From Streptomyces sp. ALI-76-A (GTDB lineage: Bacteria; Actinomycetota; Actinomycetes; Streptomycetales; Streptomycetaceae): a DNA stretch of 64,000 nucleotides. The stretch's first letter is position 1; each line of letters begins with the position of its first letter. The DNA lies in assembly GCF_030287445.1 (NCBI RefSeq), contig NZ_JASVWB010000002.1, positions 7,440,001 to 7,504,000 on the forward strand, read 5' to 3'. The position numbers and the translations under genes are program-made. The notes beneath the pieces are model-generated. The model saw nothing but the letters and a program-made list of their open reading frames with translations. It searched no databases and had not been told where the DNA came from. Positions 52,144-61,340 of the stretch are shown here, one piece after another.

Positions 52144-52830
52144 ATGACCGACTCAAGCTCGGCGCTGAGCGAGGAGCGGGCCGCCGTGGCGGACGCCTGC
52201 CGGCGCCTCGGGGCCGAGGGCCTGCTCATCGGTACGGCGGGGAACGTGAGCGTGCGCGCGGGGGAGCGGGTGGCGATCACCGCCACCGGCGCGGTGCTCG
52301 CCGGCCTGACCCCGGACCAGGTGACCGTCGTCGACCTCGACGGGACGATCGTGGCCGGGGCTCTGCGGCCGACCTCGGAGCTGGACCTGCACCTCGGTGT
52401 CTACCACCGCTACGGCACCGGCGCGGTCGTCCACACCCACGCCCCGATGGCCACCGCGCTGTCCTGCGTGCTCGACGAACTGCCCTGTGTCCATTACCAG
52501 TTGCTCGCGCTCGGCGGCACCGTGCGGGTGGCGCCGTACGCCACGTTCGGTACCCCGGAACTCGCCGAGTCGGTGCTCGCCGCGCTCGAGGGGCGCAGCG
52601 CCGCGCTGATGGCCAACCATGGCGCGGTCACCCACGCGCCGACGCTCGCCAAGGCGGTCGAGCACGCGCTGCTGCTGGAGTGGGCCTGCGGTGTCTACCA
52701 GCGCGCGGCGGCCTTCGGACCGCCCCGCGTCCTCGACGAGCGGCAGCAGCTCGCGGTGATCGAGGCCGCCGTCGCCCGCGACTACGGCACCACCCGACCC
52801 GTGTCACCCGCGCAGGAGGAGAACCCATGA
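52144..52830 (+). CDS. Class II aldolase (fuculose-phosphate-aldolase type)
   Basis: 228 residues. GTAGNVSVR (phosphate site), the acid Glu region SELDLHLG and the zinc ligands VVHTHAP plus ANHGAV mark the class II aldolase/adducin fold. The family cleaves fuculose-1-P, ribulose-5-P analogues or related sugar phosphates. ATG 52144 is the family-like start. The stop overlaps the kinase gene start (ATGA), so the pair is coupled and likely acts on one sugar. Substrate not readable. Confidence 0.9.
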   Translation: MTDSSSALSEERAAVADACRRLGAEGLLIGTAGNVSVRAGERVAITATGAVLAGLTPDQVTVVDLDGTIVAGALRPTSELDLHLGVYHRYGTGAVVHTHAPMATALSCVLDELPCVHYQLLALGGTVRVAPYATFGTPELAESVLAALEGRSAALMANHGAVTHAPTLAKAVEHALLLEWACGVYQRAAAFGPPRVLDERQQLAVIEAAVARDYGTTRPVSPAQEENP

Positions 52831-53759
52831 GAGTCGTCACGATGGGCGTGCATGTGCTGGACGTGCTGGTGCGGCCGGTGGAGGCGATACCCGAGGGGCA
52901 GGGCGCCACCTTGGTGGAGGACATCAGGATGACCGCCGCCGGGACGGCCGGGGGCACCGCGCTCACCCTCGCCAAGCTGGGCGCCTCGGTGCGCGCCGCC
53001 GGCGCGATCGGCGCCGACCCGACCGGCGACCTGCTCGTCCAGCTGCTCGGCAGGGCGGGGATCGACACCGAGTTCCTCGTCCGCCGTACGGACACCGCCA
53101 CCTCCGCCAGCGTCCTGCCGATCCGGCCCAACGGCGACCGGCCCTCGCTGCACCTGCTCGGCGCCAACATCACCTACGGCCTGGACGACGTGCCCTGGGA
53201 CGCCGTCGCCGAGGCCACACATCTGCATCTGGGCGGCCCTGAGCTGATCGGTGTCGAGGTCGCCGCGCGGATCCTGGCGTACGCCAAGGAGCGCGGTGTG
53301 GTCACCTCCGTGGACCTTCTCGCGCCGGGGGTGCTCGGCAGTTTCGAGCAGATCGAGGCGGCGCTGCCGTACGTCGACCATCTGCTGCCCAACGAGGACC
53401 AGGTGCTCGGGTTCACCGGCGAGGACGACCTGCTGGCCGGCGCCGGGAAACTCCTCGGCGCCGGTGTCGGCGTGGTCGCGGTGACCCGGGGCGCCGACGG
53501 CGCGCTCCTGGTGACGGAGGAGGGCGCCGAGGCGGTGCCCGCCTTCGCGGTCGACGTCGTCGACACCACGGGGTGCGGTGACGCGTTCTCCGCCGGCTTC
53601 CTGCGCGGCGTGAGTCTGGGCCGCACCCCGCGTGAGGCCGCCGTCCTCGGCTGCGCGGCGGCGGCCCTGGTGGCACAGGGGCTCGGCAGCGACCACGGTG
53701 ACTTCGATCTGGCGGCCGCCGACGAGTTCGCCGCGACGCACAAGCCCGCCGCCGGCTAG
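52827..53759 (+). CDS. PfkB-family sugar kinase
   Basis: 310 residues. The ribokinase-type Gly-Gly pattern is GTAGGTALTLAKLGA, and the ATP/catalytic motif is DTTGCGDAFSAGFL (catalytic Asp ~residue 255). Anion hole and lid are normal. AGGAGG lies upstream of ATG 52827. It is coupled to the aldolase; a kinase plus class II aldolase suggests phosphorylation of a keto sugar and its cleavage. Followed by the (TGGG) tract and a convergent SDR gene. Confidence 0.92.
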   Translation: MRVVTMGVHVLDVLVRPVEAIPEGQGATLVEDIRMTAAGTAGGTALTLAKLGASVRAAGAIGADPTGDLLVQLLGRAGIDTEFLVRRTDTATSASVLPIRPNGDRPSLHLLGANITYGLDDVPWDAVAEATHLHLGGPELIGVEVAARILAYAKERGVVTSVDLLAPGVLGSFEQIEAALPYVDHLLPNEDQVLGFTGEDDLLAGAGKLLGAGVGVVAVTRGADGALLVTEEGAEAVPAFAVDVVDTTGCGDAFSAGFLRGVSLGRTPREAAVLGCAAAALVAQGLGSDHGDFDLAAADEFAATHKPAAG

Positions 53760-53799
53760 GACGGCGGGCCCCCGGGACGGGCGGCGGTCGGCGGTCGGT

Positions 53800-53826
53800 G
53801 GGTGGGTGGGTGGGTGGGTGGGTGGG
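53800..53826 (+). repeat. (GGGT)n G-quadruplex-type tract
   Basis: Seven GGG runs separated by single T between two convergent genes (stops at 53759 and 53833). This is the ideal pattern for a parallel G-quadruplex in the plus strand or its RNA. It may act as transcription pause for the kinase mRNA; no ordinary terminator hairpin is seen here. Confidence 0.85.
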
Positions 53827-53832
53827 TGGCGC

Positions 53833-54711
53833 CTACGGCAGCGGGGTGCCGCCCGTCGCGTTGACGATCTCCGCGGTGATGAAGGACGCCTCCTGCGAGG
53901 CCAGGAAGACGTAGGCGGGCGCCATCTCGGCGGGCTGGGCCGGGCGGCCCAGCGGCGCCTGCTTGCCGAACTCCACCGTGTCCGGCATCGTCGCGGGGAT
54001 CAGCGGGGTCCACACCGGTCCCGGCGCGACCGCGTTGACGCGGACGCCCCGCTCGGCCAGCATCTGCGCCATCCCCTGGGTGAAGGTGACGATGGCGCCC
54101 TTCGTCATGGCGTAGTCCAGCAGGTGCGGGCTGGGCTTGTAGGCCTGTACGGACGTCGAGTTGATGATGCTGCCGCCCTCGGGGATGTGCGGCAGCGCGA
54201 ACTTCGACAGCCAGAACATGCCGTACAGGTTGGTGCGCATGACCCGGTCGAACTGCTCGGTGGAGATGGCCTCGATGCCGTCGGGCTGCGACATCTGGTA
54301 CGCCGCGTTGTTCACCAGCACGTCGATGCGGCCGAACTCCGAAACCGCCCGGTCGATCAGGTCGCGGCAGTTGCCCTCCTCGCGGATGTCGCAGGCCACC
54401 GGCACCGCGCGCCGCCCCGCGTCCGTCACCCACCGGACCGTCTCCTGCGCGTCGTCCTTCTCGTCGTCGAGGTGGGTGAACAGGACGTCGGCGCCCTCCC
54501 GGGCGAACGCGATGGCCACCGCGCGGCCGATCCCCGAGTCACCGCCGGTGATCACGGCCTTGCGGCCCTCCAGGCGGCCACTGCCCCGGTAGGACTCCTC
54601 ACCGTGGTCCGGGGGCGGGTCCATGGGTCCCGTCCAGCCGGGATGCGGCTGGTCCTGGGACGGGAACTCGGGGGTCGGATGACGTTCGGCCGGGTGCTCC
54701 GGTGAGGTCAC
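53833..54711 (-). CDS. SDR-family oxidoreductase (general-stress-protein type)
   Basis: 292 residues. The N-terminal ~45 residues are Pro/His-rich (PTPEFPSQDQPHPGWTGPMD), as in the GSP39/YdaD/YhdF group. Then NADP motif VITGGDSGIGRA, NNAA, and Ser-Tyr-Lys catalytic residues (STSV, YAMTK). GTG 54711 has GGGAG upstream. This class is often linked to osmotic or ethanol stress. It is divergent from the NUDIX gene across 190 bp. Confidence 0.9.
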   Translation of the reverse strand: MTSPEHPAERHPTPEFPSQDQPHPGWTGPMDPPPDHGEESYRGSGRLEGRKAVITGGDSGIGRAVAIAFAREGADVLFTHLDDEKDDAQETVRWVTDAGRRAVPVACDIREEGNCRDLIDRAVSEFGRIDVLVNNAAYQMSQPDGIEAISTEQFDRVMRTNLYGMFWLSKFALPHIPEGGSIINSTSVQAYKPSPHLLDYAMTKGAIVTFTQGMAQMLAERGVRVNAVAPGPVWTPLIPATMPDTVEFGKQAPLGRPAQPAEMAPAYVFLASQEASFITAEIVNATGGTPLP

Positions 54712-54901
54712 GGCTCTGCTCCCTTTCGTCCTGGTCCCGCCGGGCAGACGGGACGGCTTTCGTTCTTCGCGGCCTCGGGTACCCCTGTTCCCCGAGGTGA
54801 GGCACCCGCCGGGGGATCGCGGCGGGCGACGCCGGGCGGCCCGTGATGGTAGAAGCGGGCATGACCAACTCGTACTCCGACCCGCGCACGGCAGGCCCGC
54901 G

Positions 54902-55570
54902 ATGACCGCCGGTATCGACAGCCCGGACCACCGGGGCCGCACGGGACTCGACCGCACCGGCCGGGACCTCACCGGCAACCCGCGCGTCAAGGTGCGGGAC
55001 GTGACCCTGCTGTCCAGCCACTGGTACGTCGAGCGTGCCACGACCTTCGACTTCCAGCACGCCGACGGCACCTGGAGCACCCAGCAGCGCGAGACGCACG
55101 ACCGCGGCAACGGCGCCACCATGCTGCTGTACGACACCGCCCGCGAAACCGTGCTGCTCACCCGCCAGTTCCGCTTCCCCGCCTACGTCAACGGGCACCC
55201 GGACGGCATGCTGATCGAGACCCCCGGCGGCCTCCTCGACGACGAGGCCGAGCACCCGGAGATCGCCGTGCGGCGCGAGGTCGTCGAGGAGACCGGGCAC
55301 ACCATCGGCGAGGTCCGGCACGTCTTCGACGTGTACATGAGTCCCGGCTCGGTCACCGAGCGCGTCAGCTTCTACGCCGCCGCCTACGGTCCGGCGACCC
55401 ACACCCACGAGGGAGGCGGACTGGACGAGGAGGGCGAGGACATCGAGATCCTCGAACTCCCCTTCCGTCGCGCGCTGGAGATGATCCGTACGGGGGAGAT
55501 CGCCGACGGGAAGACGATCATGCTTCTCCAATGGGCGGCGCTGGAGGGCCCGTTCGCCCGCCGCGACTGA
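54902..55570 (+). CDS. NUDIX hydrolase (NudK/GDP-mannose pyrophosphatase type)
   Basis: 222 residues. A complete NUDIX box is visible (GGLLDD..., REVVEETG). Preceding ETPGG and the N-terminal strand set (VTLLSSHWYVERATTFDF) resemble NudK of enterobacteria, which hydrolyses GDP-mannose. ATG 54902 lacks a strong ribosome binding site. A 54-bp perfect palindrome terminates it 40 nt after the stop. Confidence 0.9.
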   Translation: MTAGIDSPDHRGRTGLDRTGRDLTGNPRVKVRDVTLLSSHWYVERATTFDFQHADGTWSTQQRETHDRGNGATMLLYDTARETVLLTRQFRFPAYVNGHPDGMLIETPGGLLDDEAEHPEIAVRREVVEETGHTIGEVRHVFDVYMSPGSVTERVSFYAAAYGPATHTHEGGGLDEEGEDIEILELPFRRALEMIRTGEIADGKTIMLLQWAALEGPFARRD

Positions 55571-55610
55571 ACCACCGCCACGGCGCACTCCCTTGACGTG
55601 GAGCGCTCCG

Positions 55611-55664
55611 GCGGAGGCATCCCGTCCGTGCCCCGAGCTCGGGGCACGGACGGGATGCCTCCGC
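55611..55664. terminator. 54-bp perfect palindrome, bidirectional terminator
   Basis: Every base pairs with its mirror around the central GAGCTC: 27-bp arms beginning GCGGAGGCATCCCGTC. It begins 40 nt after the NUDIX stop and touches the stop codon of the convergent gntR gene (55665). It probably ends both transcripts. Confidence 0.9.
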
Positions 55665-56450
55665 TCAGGGCCTGACGAGCAGCTGGAAGTCGAACGCGTA
55701 CCGGGACGCGCGGTAGATGTGCGTCCCGTACTCGACCGGGCGGCCCGTGTCGTCGTACGCGGTGCGCTGCATGGTCAGCAGGGCGGCGCCCTCGCGTTCG
55801 TCCAGGAGCCGGGCCTCCGGGGCGGTGGCGCTGCGGGCGCCGATGGTCTGGTGGGCGCTGTGCAGGGTGATGCCGGCGGTGCGCATCATCCGGTACAGCC
55901 CGGTCGACTCCAGCCGGGCGGTGTCGAGGTCGAGCAGGCCCGCGGGCAGGTGGTTGCACAGGAACGCCACGGGCCGGCCGTGTGTGGAGCGCAGCCGCTC
56001 CAGGAGTGTCACCTCGCCGCCCTCCGCGATCCCGAGGGCGGCCGCGACGGCGGCGGTCGCCGGGACGCGCTCGTTGCGCACCACCCGGGTCGCCGGCCCC
56101 TGCCCGGCCGCCTCCAGGTCGTCGTAGAGACTGCTGAGCTCGAGCGGGCGCTTGACCTGGCTGTGCACCACCTGCGTGCCGACCCCGCGCCGGCGCACCA
56201 GCAGCCCCTTGTCGACGAGGGACTGGATGGCCTGGCGGACCGTCGGACGGGACAGGCCGAGGCGCACCGACAGGTCGATCTCGTTGCCCAGGAGGTTGCC
56301 CGGGGCGAGGACACCGCGCTCGATCGCCGCCTCCAGCTGCTGTGCGAGCTGGTAGTACAGCGGCACCGGACTGGCGCGGTCCAGGGCGAGGTCCAGGGAG
56401 CTGAGCGCGGGGGCGGTCGCGGCACGCGGCCGGCCGCCGGTCTTCGCCAT
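55665..56450 (-). CDS. GntR/HutC-family transcriptional regulator
   Basis: 261 residues from ATG 56450, with GGGAGG 8 nt upstream. The winged helix is PLYYQLAQQLEAAIERGVLA and NEIDLSVRLGLSRPTVRQAI (~residues 29-85). The UTRA effector domain follows (VTLLERLRSTHGRPVAFL, AYDDTGRPVEYG). It is divergent from the sugar ABC operon, with a symmetric 15-bp repeat pair between, which is its likely operator. The effector is probably a sugar or polyol phosphate. Confidence 0.92.
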   Translation of the reverse strand: MAKTGGRPRAATAPALSSLDLALDRASPVPLYYQLAQQLEAAIERGVLAPGNLLGNEIDLSVRLGLSRPTVRQAIQSLVDKGLLVRRRGVGTQVVHSQVKRPLELSSLYDDLEAAGQGPATRVVRNERVPATAAVAAALGIAEGGEVTLLERLRSTHGRPVAFLCNHLPAGLLDLDTARLESTGLYRMMRTAGITLHSAHQTIGARSATAPEARLLDEREGAALLTMQRTAYDDTGRPVEYGTHIYRASRYAFDFQLLVRP

Positions 56451-56640
56451 GGATGTACCTCCCTCAAGGGCCGGGTGGGGCTGACGGCTGGGGCGGGTGG
56501 AGATCAATTCCGATACAGCCCATACTGATCAGGTCGAAAGTGCTGGGCTGACTCGGCCATGCGCGATGCTCCTCACCAGGGCGTGACCCGCGGTATTCGA
56601 AAGTCCGCCGTAGTCCAGGTGTAGGGCGCGGAGGGCGACC

Positions 56641-56706
56641 GTGTCAATACTTTGTCATTACATTCGAACTTGCTTGTGAAATGATGTCTTAACAAAGTAT
56701 TGACAC
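56641..56706. promoter_or_regulatory. Paired 15-bp inverted repeats between gntR and the ABC operon
   Basis: GTGTCAATACTTTGT (56641-56655) and its exact reverse complement (56692-56706) are 36 bp apart in an AT-rich stretch unusual for this genome. Each arm, read outward, is ACAAAGTATTGACAC and contains TTGACA, a -35 consensus. The two may be outward promoters and/or binding sites for GntR dimers, with centres 51 bp apart. The rest of 56451-56857 holds only leader sequence. Confidence 0.7.
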
Positions 56707-56857
56707 CGGGCGTGTCAGGGGATTGGATCCCGTCCCAGTACAACAGCCGCTTTTCGCGGCGTTCGACCCGGAACCCTTCAGGTCCCGGGCCCCCCGGATC
56801 TCCGTGATCCCCTTCCTTTCCCGACGTTCTCCCGTCGCACAGTGAGGTGCAGGAAAG

Positions 56858-57877
56858 ATGGACCGCTCGTCTCACTTCCGTTCCCGCAGAGTCGCCCCCT
56901 TCGTGGCAGTCGCCGCGGCGGCGGCTCTGACCCTCGCAGGCTGCTCCAGCAGCTCCGGCGGCAAGAAGGCCGAGGAGAGCGAGGCGGGGGCCTCCGCGGG
57001 CAAGGCCACCACGCCCCGGATGACCGTCGCCCTGGTGACCCACCAGTCGCCCGGCGACACCTTCTGGGACATCGTCCGCAAGGGCGCGGAGGCCGCCGCC
57101 GCCAAGGACAACATCAAGCTCATCTACTCGGCCGACCCGAACGCGGGCAACCAGGCCAACCTGGTGCAGAACGCGATCGACCAGAAGGTCGACGGCATCG
57201 CGATCACCCTGGCCAAGCCGGACGCCCTCAAGGACGTGGTGAGCAAGGCCAAGGCCGCGAACATACCCGTGGTCGGGCTCAACTCCGGTGTGAGCGAATG
57301 GCAGAAGCTCGGCCTCATGGAGTTCTTCGGCCAGGACGAGACGGTCGCCGGTGAAGCGCTCGGCAAGCGGCTGAACGAGGCGGGCGCCAAGAACGCCGTC
57401 TGCGTCATCCAGGAGCAGGGCAACATCGGCCTCACCCAGCGCTGCGACGGCGTGGACAAGACGTTCACCGGCAAGCTGCAGACCCTGAACGTCAACGGCA
57501 CCGACATGCCGTCCGTGAAGTCGACGATCACCGCCAAGCTCAGCCAGGACAAGAGCGTCGACTACATCGTCGCGCTCGGCGCCCCCTTCGCGCTGACCGC
57601 GGCGCAGTCGGTGTCCGAGGCCGGCAGCAAGGCCAAGGTCGCCACCTTCGACCTCAACAAGGCTCTGACGACCGCCATCTCCGACGGCACGATCCAGTTC
57701 GCGGTCGACCAGCAGCCCTACCTCCAGGGCTACCTGGCGGTGGACTCCCTGTGGCTCTACAAGAACAACGGCAACTACAGCGGCGGCGGTGAGCAGCCGG
57801 TGCTGACCGGCCCGGCCTTCGTCGACAAGTCCAACGTCGACAGGGTCGCGGAGTTCGCCGCGAAGGGCACTCGGTGA
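56858..57877 (+). CDS. Sugar ABC transporter substrate-binding lipoprotein
   Basis: 339 residues. A signal peptide ends in the lipobox TLAGC (Cys ~residue 29). The mature part is a periplasmic-binding-protein type 1 (Peripla_BP_4) as in RbsB/Frc[35 protein letters not shown] and [14 protein letters not shown]. It captures a pentose, hexose or inositol-type substrate outside the membrane. ATG 56858 follows CAGGAAAG. The permease gene starts inside its stop codon. Confidence 0.94.
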   Translation: MDRSSHFRSRRVAPFVAVAAAAALTLAGCSSSSGGKKAEESEAGASAGKATTPRMTVALVTHQSPGDTFWDIVRKGAEAAAAKDNIKLIYSADPNAGNQANLVQNAIDQKVDGIAITLAKPDALKDVVSKAKAANIPVVGLNSGVSEWQKLGLMEFFGQDETVAGEALGKRLNEAGAKNAVCVIQEQGNIGLTQRCDGVDKTFTGKLQTLNVNGTDMPSVKSTITAKLSQDKSVDYIVALGAPFALTAAQSVSEAGSKAKVATFDLNKALTTAISDGTIQFAVDQQPYLQGYLAVDSLWLYKNNGNYSGGGEQPVLTGPAFVDKSNVDRVAEFAAKGTR

Positions 57878-58953
57878 TGAGTATGACCCATCAGGCTGCG
57901 CCGGCGGTGACCTCACCGCCGGCTCCCGGCCCGAAGGAGTCCGACGGCCGGACCACCCGACGTCCCCTGACCTTCAGGCTGCTGGCCCGGCCCGAGGTGG
58001 GTGTGTTCCTCGGTGCCGTGGCGGTGTTCGTGTTCTTCCTGATCACGGCCCCGCCGGTGCGCGACGGCAGCTCCATGGCGAACATCCTGTACCAGTCCTC
58101 GACGATCGGGATCATGGCGCTCCCGGTCGCGCTGCTGATGATCGGCGGCGAGTTCGACCTGTCCGCCGGTGTCGCGGTGGTCACCTCGGCACTGACCGCG
58201 AGCATGCTCAGCTACCAGCTGACCATGAACGTCTGGGTCGGCGTGGTCGTCGCCCTGCTGGTGTCCCTCGGAGTCGGCCTGTTCAACGGCTGGATGCTGG
58301 TCAGGACCGGCCTGCCGAGCTTCCTGGTCACCCTGGGCACCTTCCTGATCCTGCAAGGTGTGAACCTCGCGGTGACCAAGCTGGTCACCGGCAACGTCGC
58401 CACCGACGACATCAGCACCATGGACGGCTTCGACCAGGCCAAGTCGCTGTTCGCGTCGTCCTTCGACGTCGGCGGCGTCCAGGTGAAGATCACCGTGGTG
58501 TGGTGGCTGGTGTTCGCCGCGATCGCCACCTGGGTGCTGCTGCGCACCAAGTACGGCAACTGGATCTTCGCGGTCGGCGGCAACAAGGAGAGCGCGCGGG
58601 CCGTGGGTGTGCCGGTGACGTTCACCAAGATCTCGCTGTTCATGCTGGTCGGCTTCGGCGCCTGGTTCGTCGGCATGCACCAGCTGTTCTCCTTCAACAC
58701 CGTGCAGTCCGGCGAGGGCGTGGGCCAGGAGCTCATCTACATCGCCGCCGCGGTCATCGGCGGCTGCCTGCTGACCGGCGGCTACGGTTCCGCGATCGGC
58801 CCGCTCTTCGGCGCGTTCATGTTCGGCATGGTGCAGCAGGGCATCGTCTACGCCGGCTGGAACCCCGACTGGTTCAAGGCCTTCCTCGGCGTGATGCTGC
58901 TCGGCGCCGTCCTGATCAATCTGTGGGTCCAGCGCACGGCGACCCGGAGGTAA
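57874..58953 (+). CDS. Sugar ABC transporter permease (RbsC/FrcC type)
   Basis: 359 residues. A polar ~30-residue N-terminus is followed by about 8-10 membrane segments. The family marks are [35 protein letters not shown] and [20 protein letters not shown] 57874 overlaps the preceding stop; ATG 57877 is one codon later. With the lipoprotein and single ATPase it forms a CUT2-class importer. Confidence 0.94.
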   Translation: MMSMTHQAAPAVTSPPAPGPKESDGRTTRRPLTFRLLARPEVGVFLGAVAVFVFFLITAPPVRDGSSMANILYQSSTIGIMALPVALLMIGGEFDLSAGVAVVTSALTASMLSYQLTMNVWVGVVVALLVSLGVGLFNGWMLVRTGLPSFLVTLGTFLILQGVNLAVTKLVTGNVATDDISTMDGFDQAKSLFASSFDVGGVQVKITVVWWLVFAAIATWVLLRTKYGNWIFAVGGNKESARAVGVPVTFTKISLFMLVGFGAWFVGMHQLFSFNTVQSGEGVGQELIYIAAAVIGGCLLTGGYGSAIGPLFGAFMFGMVQQGIVYAGWNPDWFKAFLGVMLLGAVLINLWVQRTATRR

Positions 58954-58958
58954 CCCCC

Positions 58959-59915
58959 GTGACATCCACCGACAAGACCTCCACCGACAAGACCCTCACC
59001 GAGCAGGCCGGAACGCACGGAGCCGTGCTCGTCGACACCGACAGCGACAGGACGCCCGGCCCGGACGCGGCGATCGTCGAACTGCGTGGTGCGGGCAAGT
59101 CGTACGGCAACATCCGCGCCCTGCACGGCGTCGACCTGACCGTCCATCCCGGCCGGGTCACCTGCGTCCTCGGGGACAACGGCGCCGGCAAGTCCACCCT
59201 CATCAAGATCGTTTCGGGGCTGCACCAGCACACCGAGGGCGACTTCCTCGTCGACGACGTCCCCGTACGCTTCTCCACCCCGCGCGAAGCCCTCGACAAG
59301 GGCATCGCCACCGTCTACCAGGACCTGGCGACCGTCCCGCTGATGCCGGTGTGGCGCAACTTCTTCCTCGGCTCCGAGATGACGAAGGGGCCCTGGCCGT
59401 TCCGCCGCCTCGACATCGAGCGGATGAAGCGGACCGCGGACGAGGAACTGCGCAACATGGGCATCGTCCTCGACGACCTGGAACAGCCCATCGGCACCCT
59501 CTCCGGCGGCCAGCGCCAGTGCGTGGCGATCGCCCGCGCCGTCTACTTCGGTGCCCGCGTCCTCATCCTGGACGAGCCGACCGCCGCTCTCGGCGTCAAG
59601 CAGTCCGGTGTCGTGCTGAAGTACATCGCCGCCGCCCGTGACCGTGGCCTCGGCGTCATCTTCATCACCCACAACCCGCACCACGCCTACATGGTCGGCG
59701 ACCACTTCAGCGTGCTGCGGCTGGGCACGATGGAACTGTCCGCGCCGCGCAGCGAGGTCAGCCTCGAGGAGCTGACCAACCACATGGCGGGCGGCACCGA
59801 ACTCGCCGCTCTCAAGCACGAGTTGTCCCAGGTGCGCGGCGTCGACGTCGAGAGACTCCCGGAAGAGGGGGACCTCACCGCGTCCGTGGCGCCGGCTTCC
59901 GAAGGGATGTCGTGA
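58959..59915 (+). CDS. Sugar ABC transporter ATPase (FrcA-like, single domain)
   Basis: 318 residues. Walker A is GDNGAGKST, the signature is [14 protein letters not shown], Walker B is [11 protein letters not shown], and the switch His is in FITHN. Unlike RbsA it has one ATPase domain, as FrcA does, so it must act as a homodimer. GTG 58959 has GGAGG 8 nt upstream. The N-terminal 35 residues are a Thr/Asp-rich spacer with two STDKT repeats. Confidence 0.94.
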   Translation: MTSTDKTSTDKTLTEQAGTHGAVLVDTDSDRTPGPDAAIVELRGAGKSYGNIRALHGVDLTVHPGRVTCVLGDNGAGKSTLIKIVSGLHQHTEGDFLVDDVPVRFSTPREALDKGIATVYQDLATVPLMPVWRNFFLGSEMTKGPWPFRRLDIERMKRTADEELRNMGIVLDDLEQPIGTLSGGQRQCVAIARAVYFGARVLILDEPTAALGVKQSGVVLKYIAAARDRGLGVIFITHNPHHAYMVGDHFSVLRLGTMELSAPRSEVSLEELTNHMAGGTELAALKHELSQVRGVDVERLPEEGDLTASVAPASEGMS

Positions 59916-60050
59916 GATGAGCCCGGAGCTGGGCCGGCCGCGGGCCGGTCTCCCGGAGCGGGTCGCCGAAGCGGGTCACGCGCGGACCGGACCGGGCCCG
60001 TACGGCTGCGGGCCGGCGGACCCGGCCCGGCGACGCCTGAAGGGATGACC

Positions 60051-61070
60051 ATGACGCGTCGAGGAACGCTCGGAGTCGCCGTCATCGGCACCGGACGGAT
60101 GGGCGCCGACCATGTGCGCCGCATCCACCAGGTCACCAGCGGAGCCCGGGTGACCGCCGTCGTGGACATCGACGCGGAACGCGCCAAGGCGGTCGCCGCC
60201 ACCGTCGACGGCTGCGCCGCCTACACCGATCCGGTCGCCGCGATGGCGGCGGCGGACGTCGACGCCGTCCTGGTCGCCTCCCCGGGGCCCGCCCACGAGG
60301 CGGCCCTGCTGGCGGCCTTCGCACGCGACCTGCCAGTGCTGTGCGAGAAGCCGCTCACCCCGGACGCGGCCTCCGCGCTGCGGGTGATGGAGGCGGAGCG
60401 GCGCCTGGGCCGGCGCCGGGTCCAGGTCGGCTTCATGCGGCGCTACGACGCCGAGTACCGGAAGCTCAAGGCGCTGCTGGAGACCGGGCAGTTGGGGCGT
60501 CCGCTGATGCTGCACCACCGGCATCGCAACGTGGCCGGCCCGCCCGGGTTCACCAGCGACATGCTGATCAGCGACTCCGTCGCGCACGAGACGGACGTGA
60601 CGCGCTGGCTGCTCGGCCAGGAGATCACGGCCGTCACGGTGCTGCGTCCGCGGCCGTCGGCGAACGCGCCGGACGGCCTCCAGGACCCCCAGTTCGTCGT
60701 GTTCGAGACCGACGGCGGCGCGATCGTCGACGTCGAGATGTTCGTCAACTGCGGCTTCGGCTACCAGGTCCAGGCCGAGATGGTCTGCGAACGGGGCACC
60801 GCCCGCATCGGCGACGGCCACGCCATGGTGACCCACATGGCCGCCCGCTGGGGCGGCACCATCGCCCAGGACTTCACCGAACGCTTCGCCGACGCCTACG
60901 ACCGCGAGATCCAGGCCTGGGTCGACGCCACCCGTCACGGCGAGGTCACCGGCCCCAGCGTCTGGGACGGGTACGCGGCGGCAGCGGTCTGCGAGGCGGG
61001 GGTACGGGCCCTGACGGAGGGCAGCCGGGTCGAGGTGGAACTGGTCGAGCGGCCCACGCTGTACGGGTGA
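60051..61070 (+). CDS. Gfo/Idh/MocA-family dehydrogenase (inositol 2-dehydrogenase-like)
   Basis: 339 residues from ATG 60051 (GAAGGG with 6-nt spacing; ATG 60045 also possible). The Rossmann motif is [15 protein letters not shown]. The EKP motif is LCEKPLTPD, and the C-terminal half holds the catalytic-type [13 protein letters not shown] (Asp/His). Related enzymes oxidise myo- or scyllo-inositol or other polyols at the 2-position. The gene follows the importer by ~135 nt in the same direction and is probably co-expressed. Confidence 0.92.
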   Translation: MTRRGTLGVAVIGTGRMGADHVRRIHQVTSGARVTAVVDIDAERAKAVAATVDGCAAYTDPVAAMAAADVDAVLVASPGPAHEAALLAAFARDLPVLCEKPLTPDAASALRVMEAERRLGRRRVQVGFMRRYDAEYRKLKALLETGQLGRPLMLHHRHRNVAGPPGFTSDMLISDSVAHETDVTRWLLGQEITAVTVLRPRPSANAPDGLQDPQFVVFETDGGAIVDVEMFVNCGFGYQVQAEMVCERGTARIGDGHAMVTHMAARWGGTIAQDFTERFADAYDREIQAWVDATRHGEVTGPSVWDGYAAAAVCEAGVRALTEGSRVEVELVERPTLYG

Positions 61071-61288
61071 CGGCGGGGCGGTCGGCGTGGTGGTGTGGTG
61101 CCGTGGTGGCGCGGGCCGACCGGATCGGCGCGGTCGCGGCCGGAAGCTCGCGGCGCGACAGCGGTCGTCGTCCCGAACGCCGATGTGCAGCGGCTCCAGG
61201 CTGTGGCCCGCTGCCGTCGTGCGGTAGGCCGCAAGCTGGCCGCGCGACCGCTGCCGTCGTGCCGTCGTGGTCCCCAGCTCGCCGCGCG
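61071..61288. other. Intergenic with decayed GC-rich repeats
   Basis: No gene. Degenerate repeats of the type GCCGCGCGACCGCTG(C/T)CGTCGTGC occur at ~61140-61300. Convergent to the next gene, with a terminator hairpin at the end. Confidence 0.45.
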
Positions 61289-61324
61289 ACCGCTGTCGTC
61301 GGTCAGGACGCCGACGGCAGCGGT
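61289..61324. terminator. Hairpin between convergent dehydrogenase genes
   Basis: 14-bp arms ACCGCTGTCGTCGG and CCGACGGCAGCGGT (one G-U), 8-nt loop, 16 nt before the stop of the leftward gene. Probably bidirectional. Confidence 0.65.
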
Positions 61325-61340
61325 GCCCGGGCGGGGCCGG

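Noticed and set aside
53760..53832. Terminator hairpin between the kinase and SDR genes
   Set aside because: The sequence is the GGGT tract; no stem with complementary arms could be drawn.
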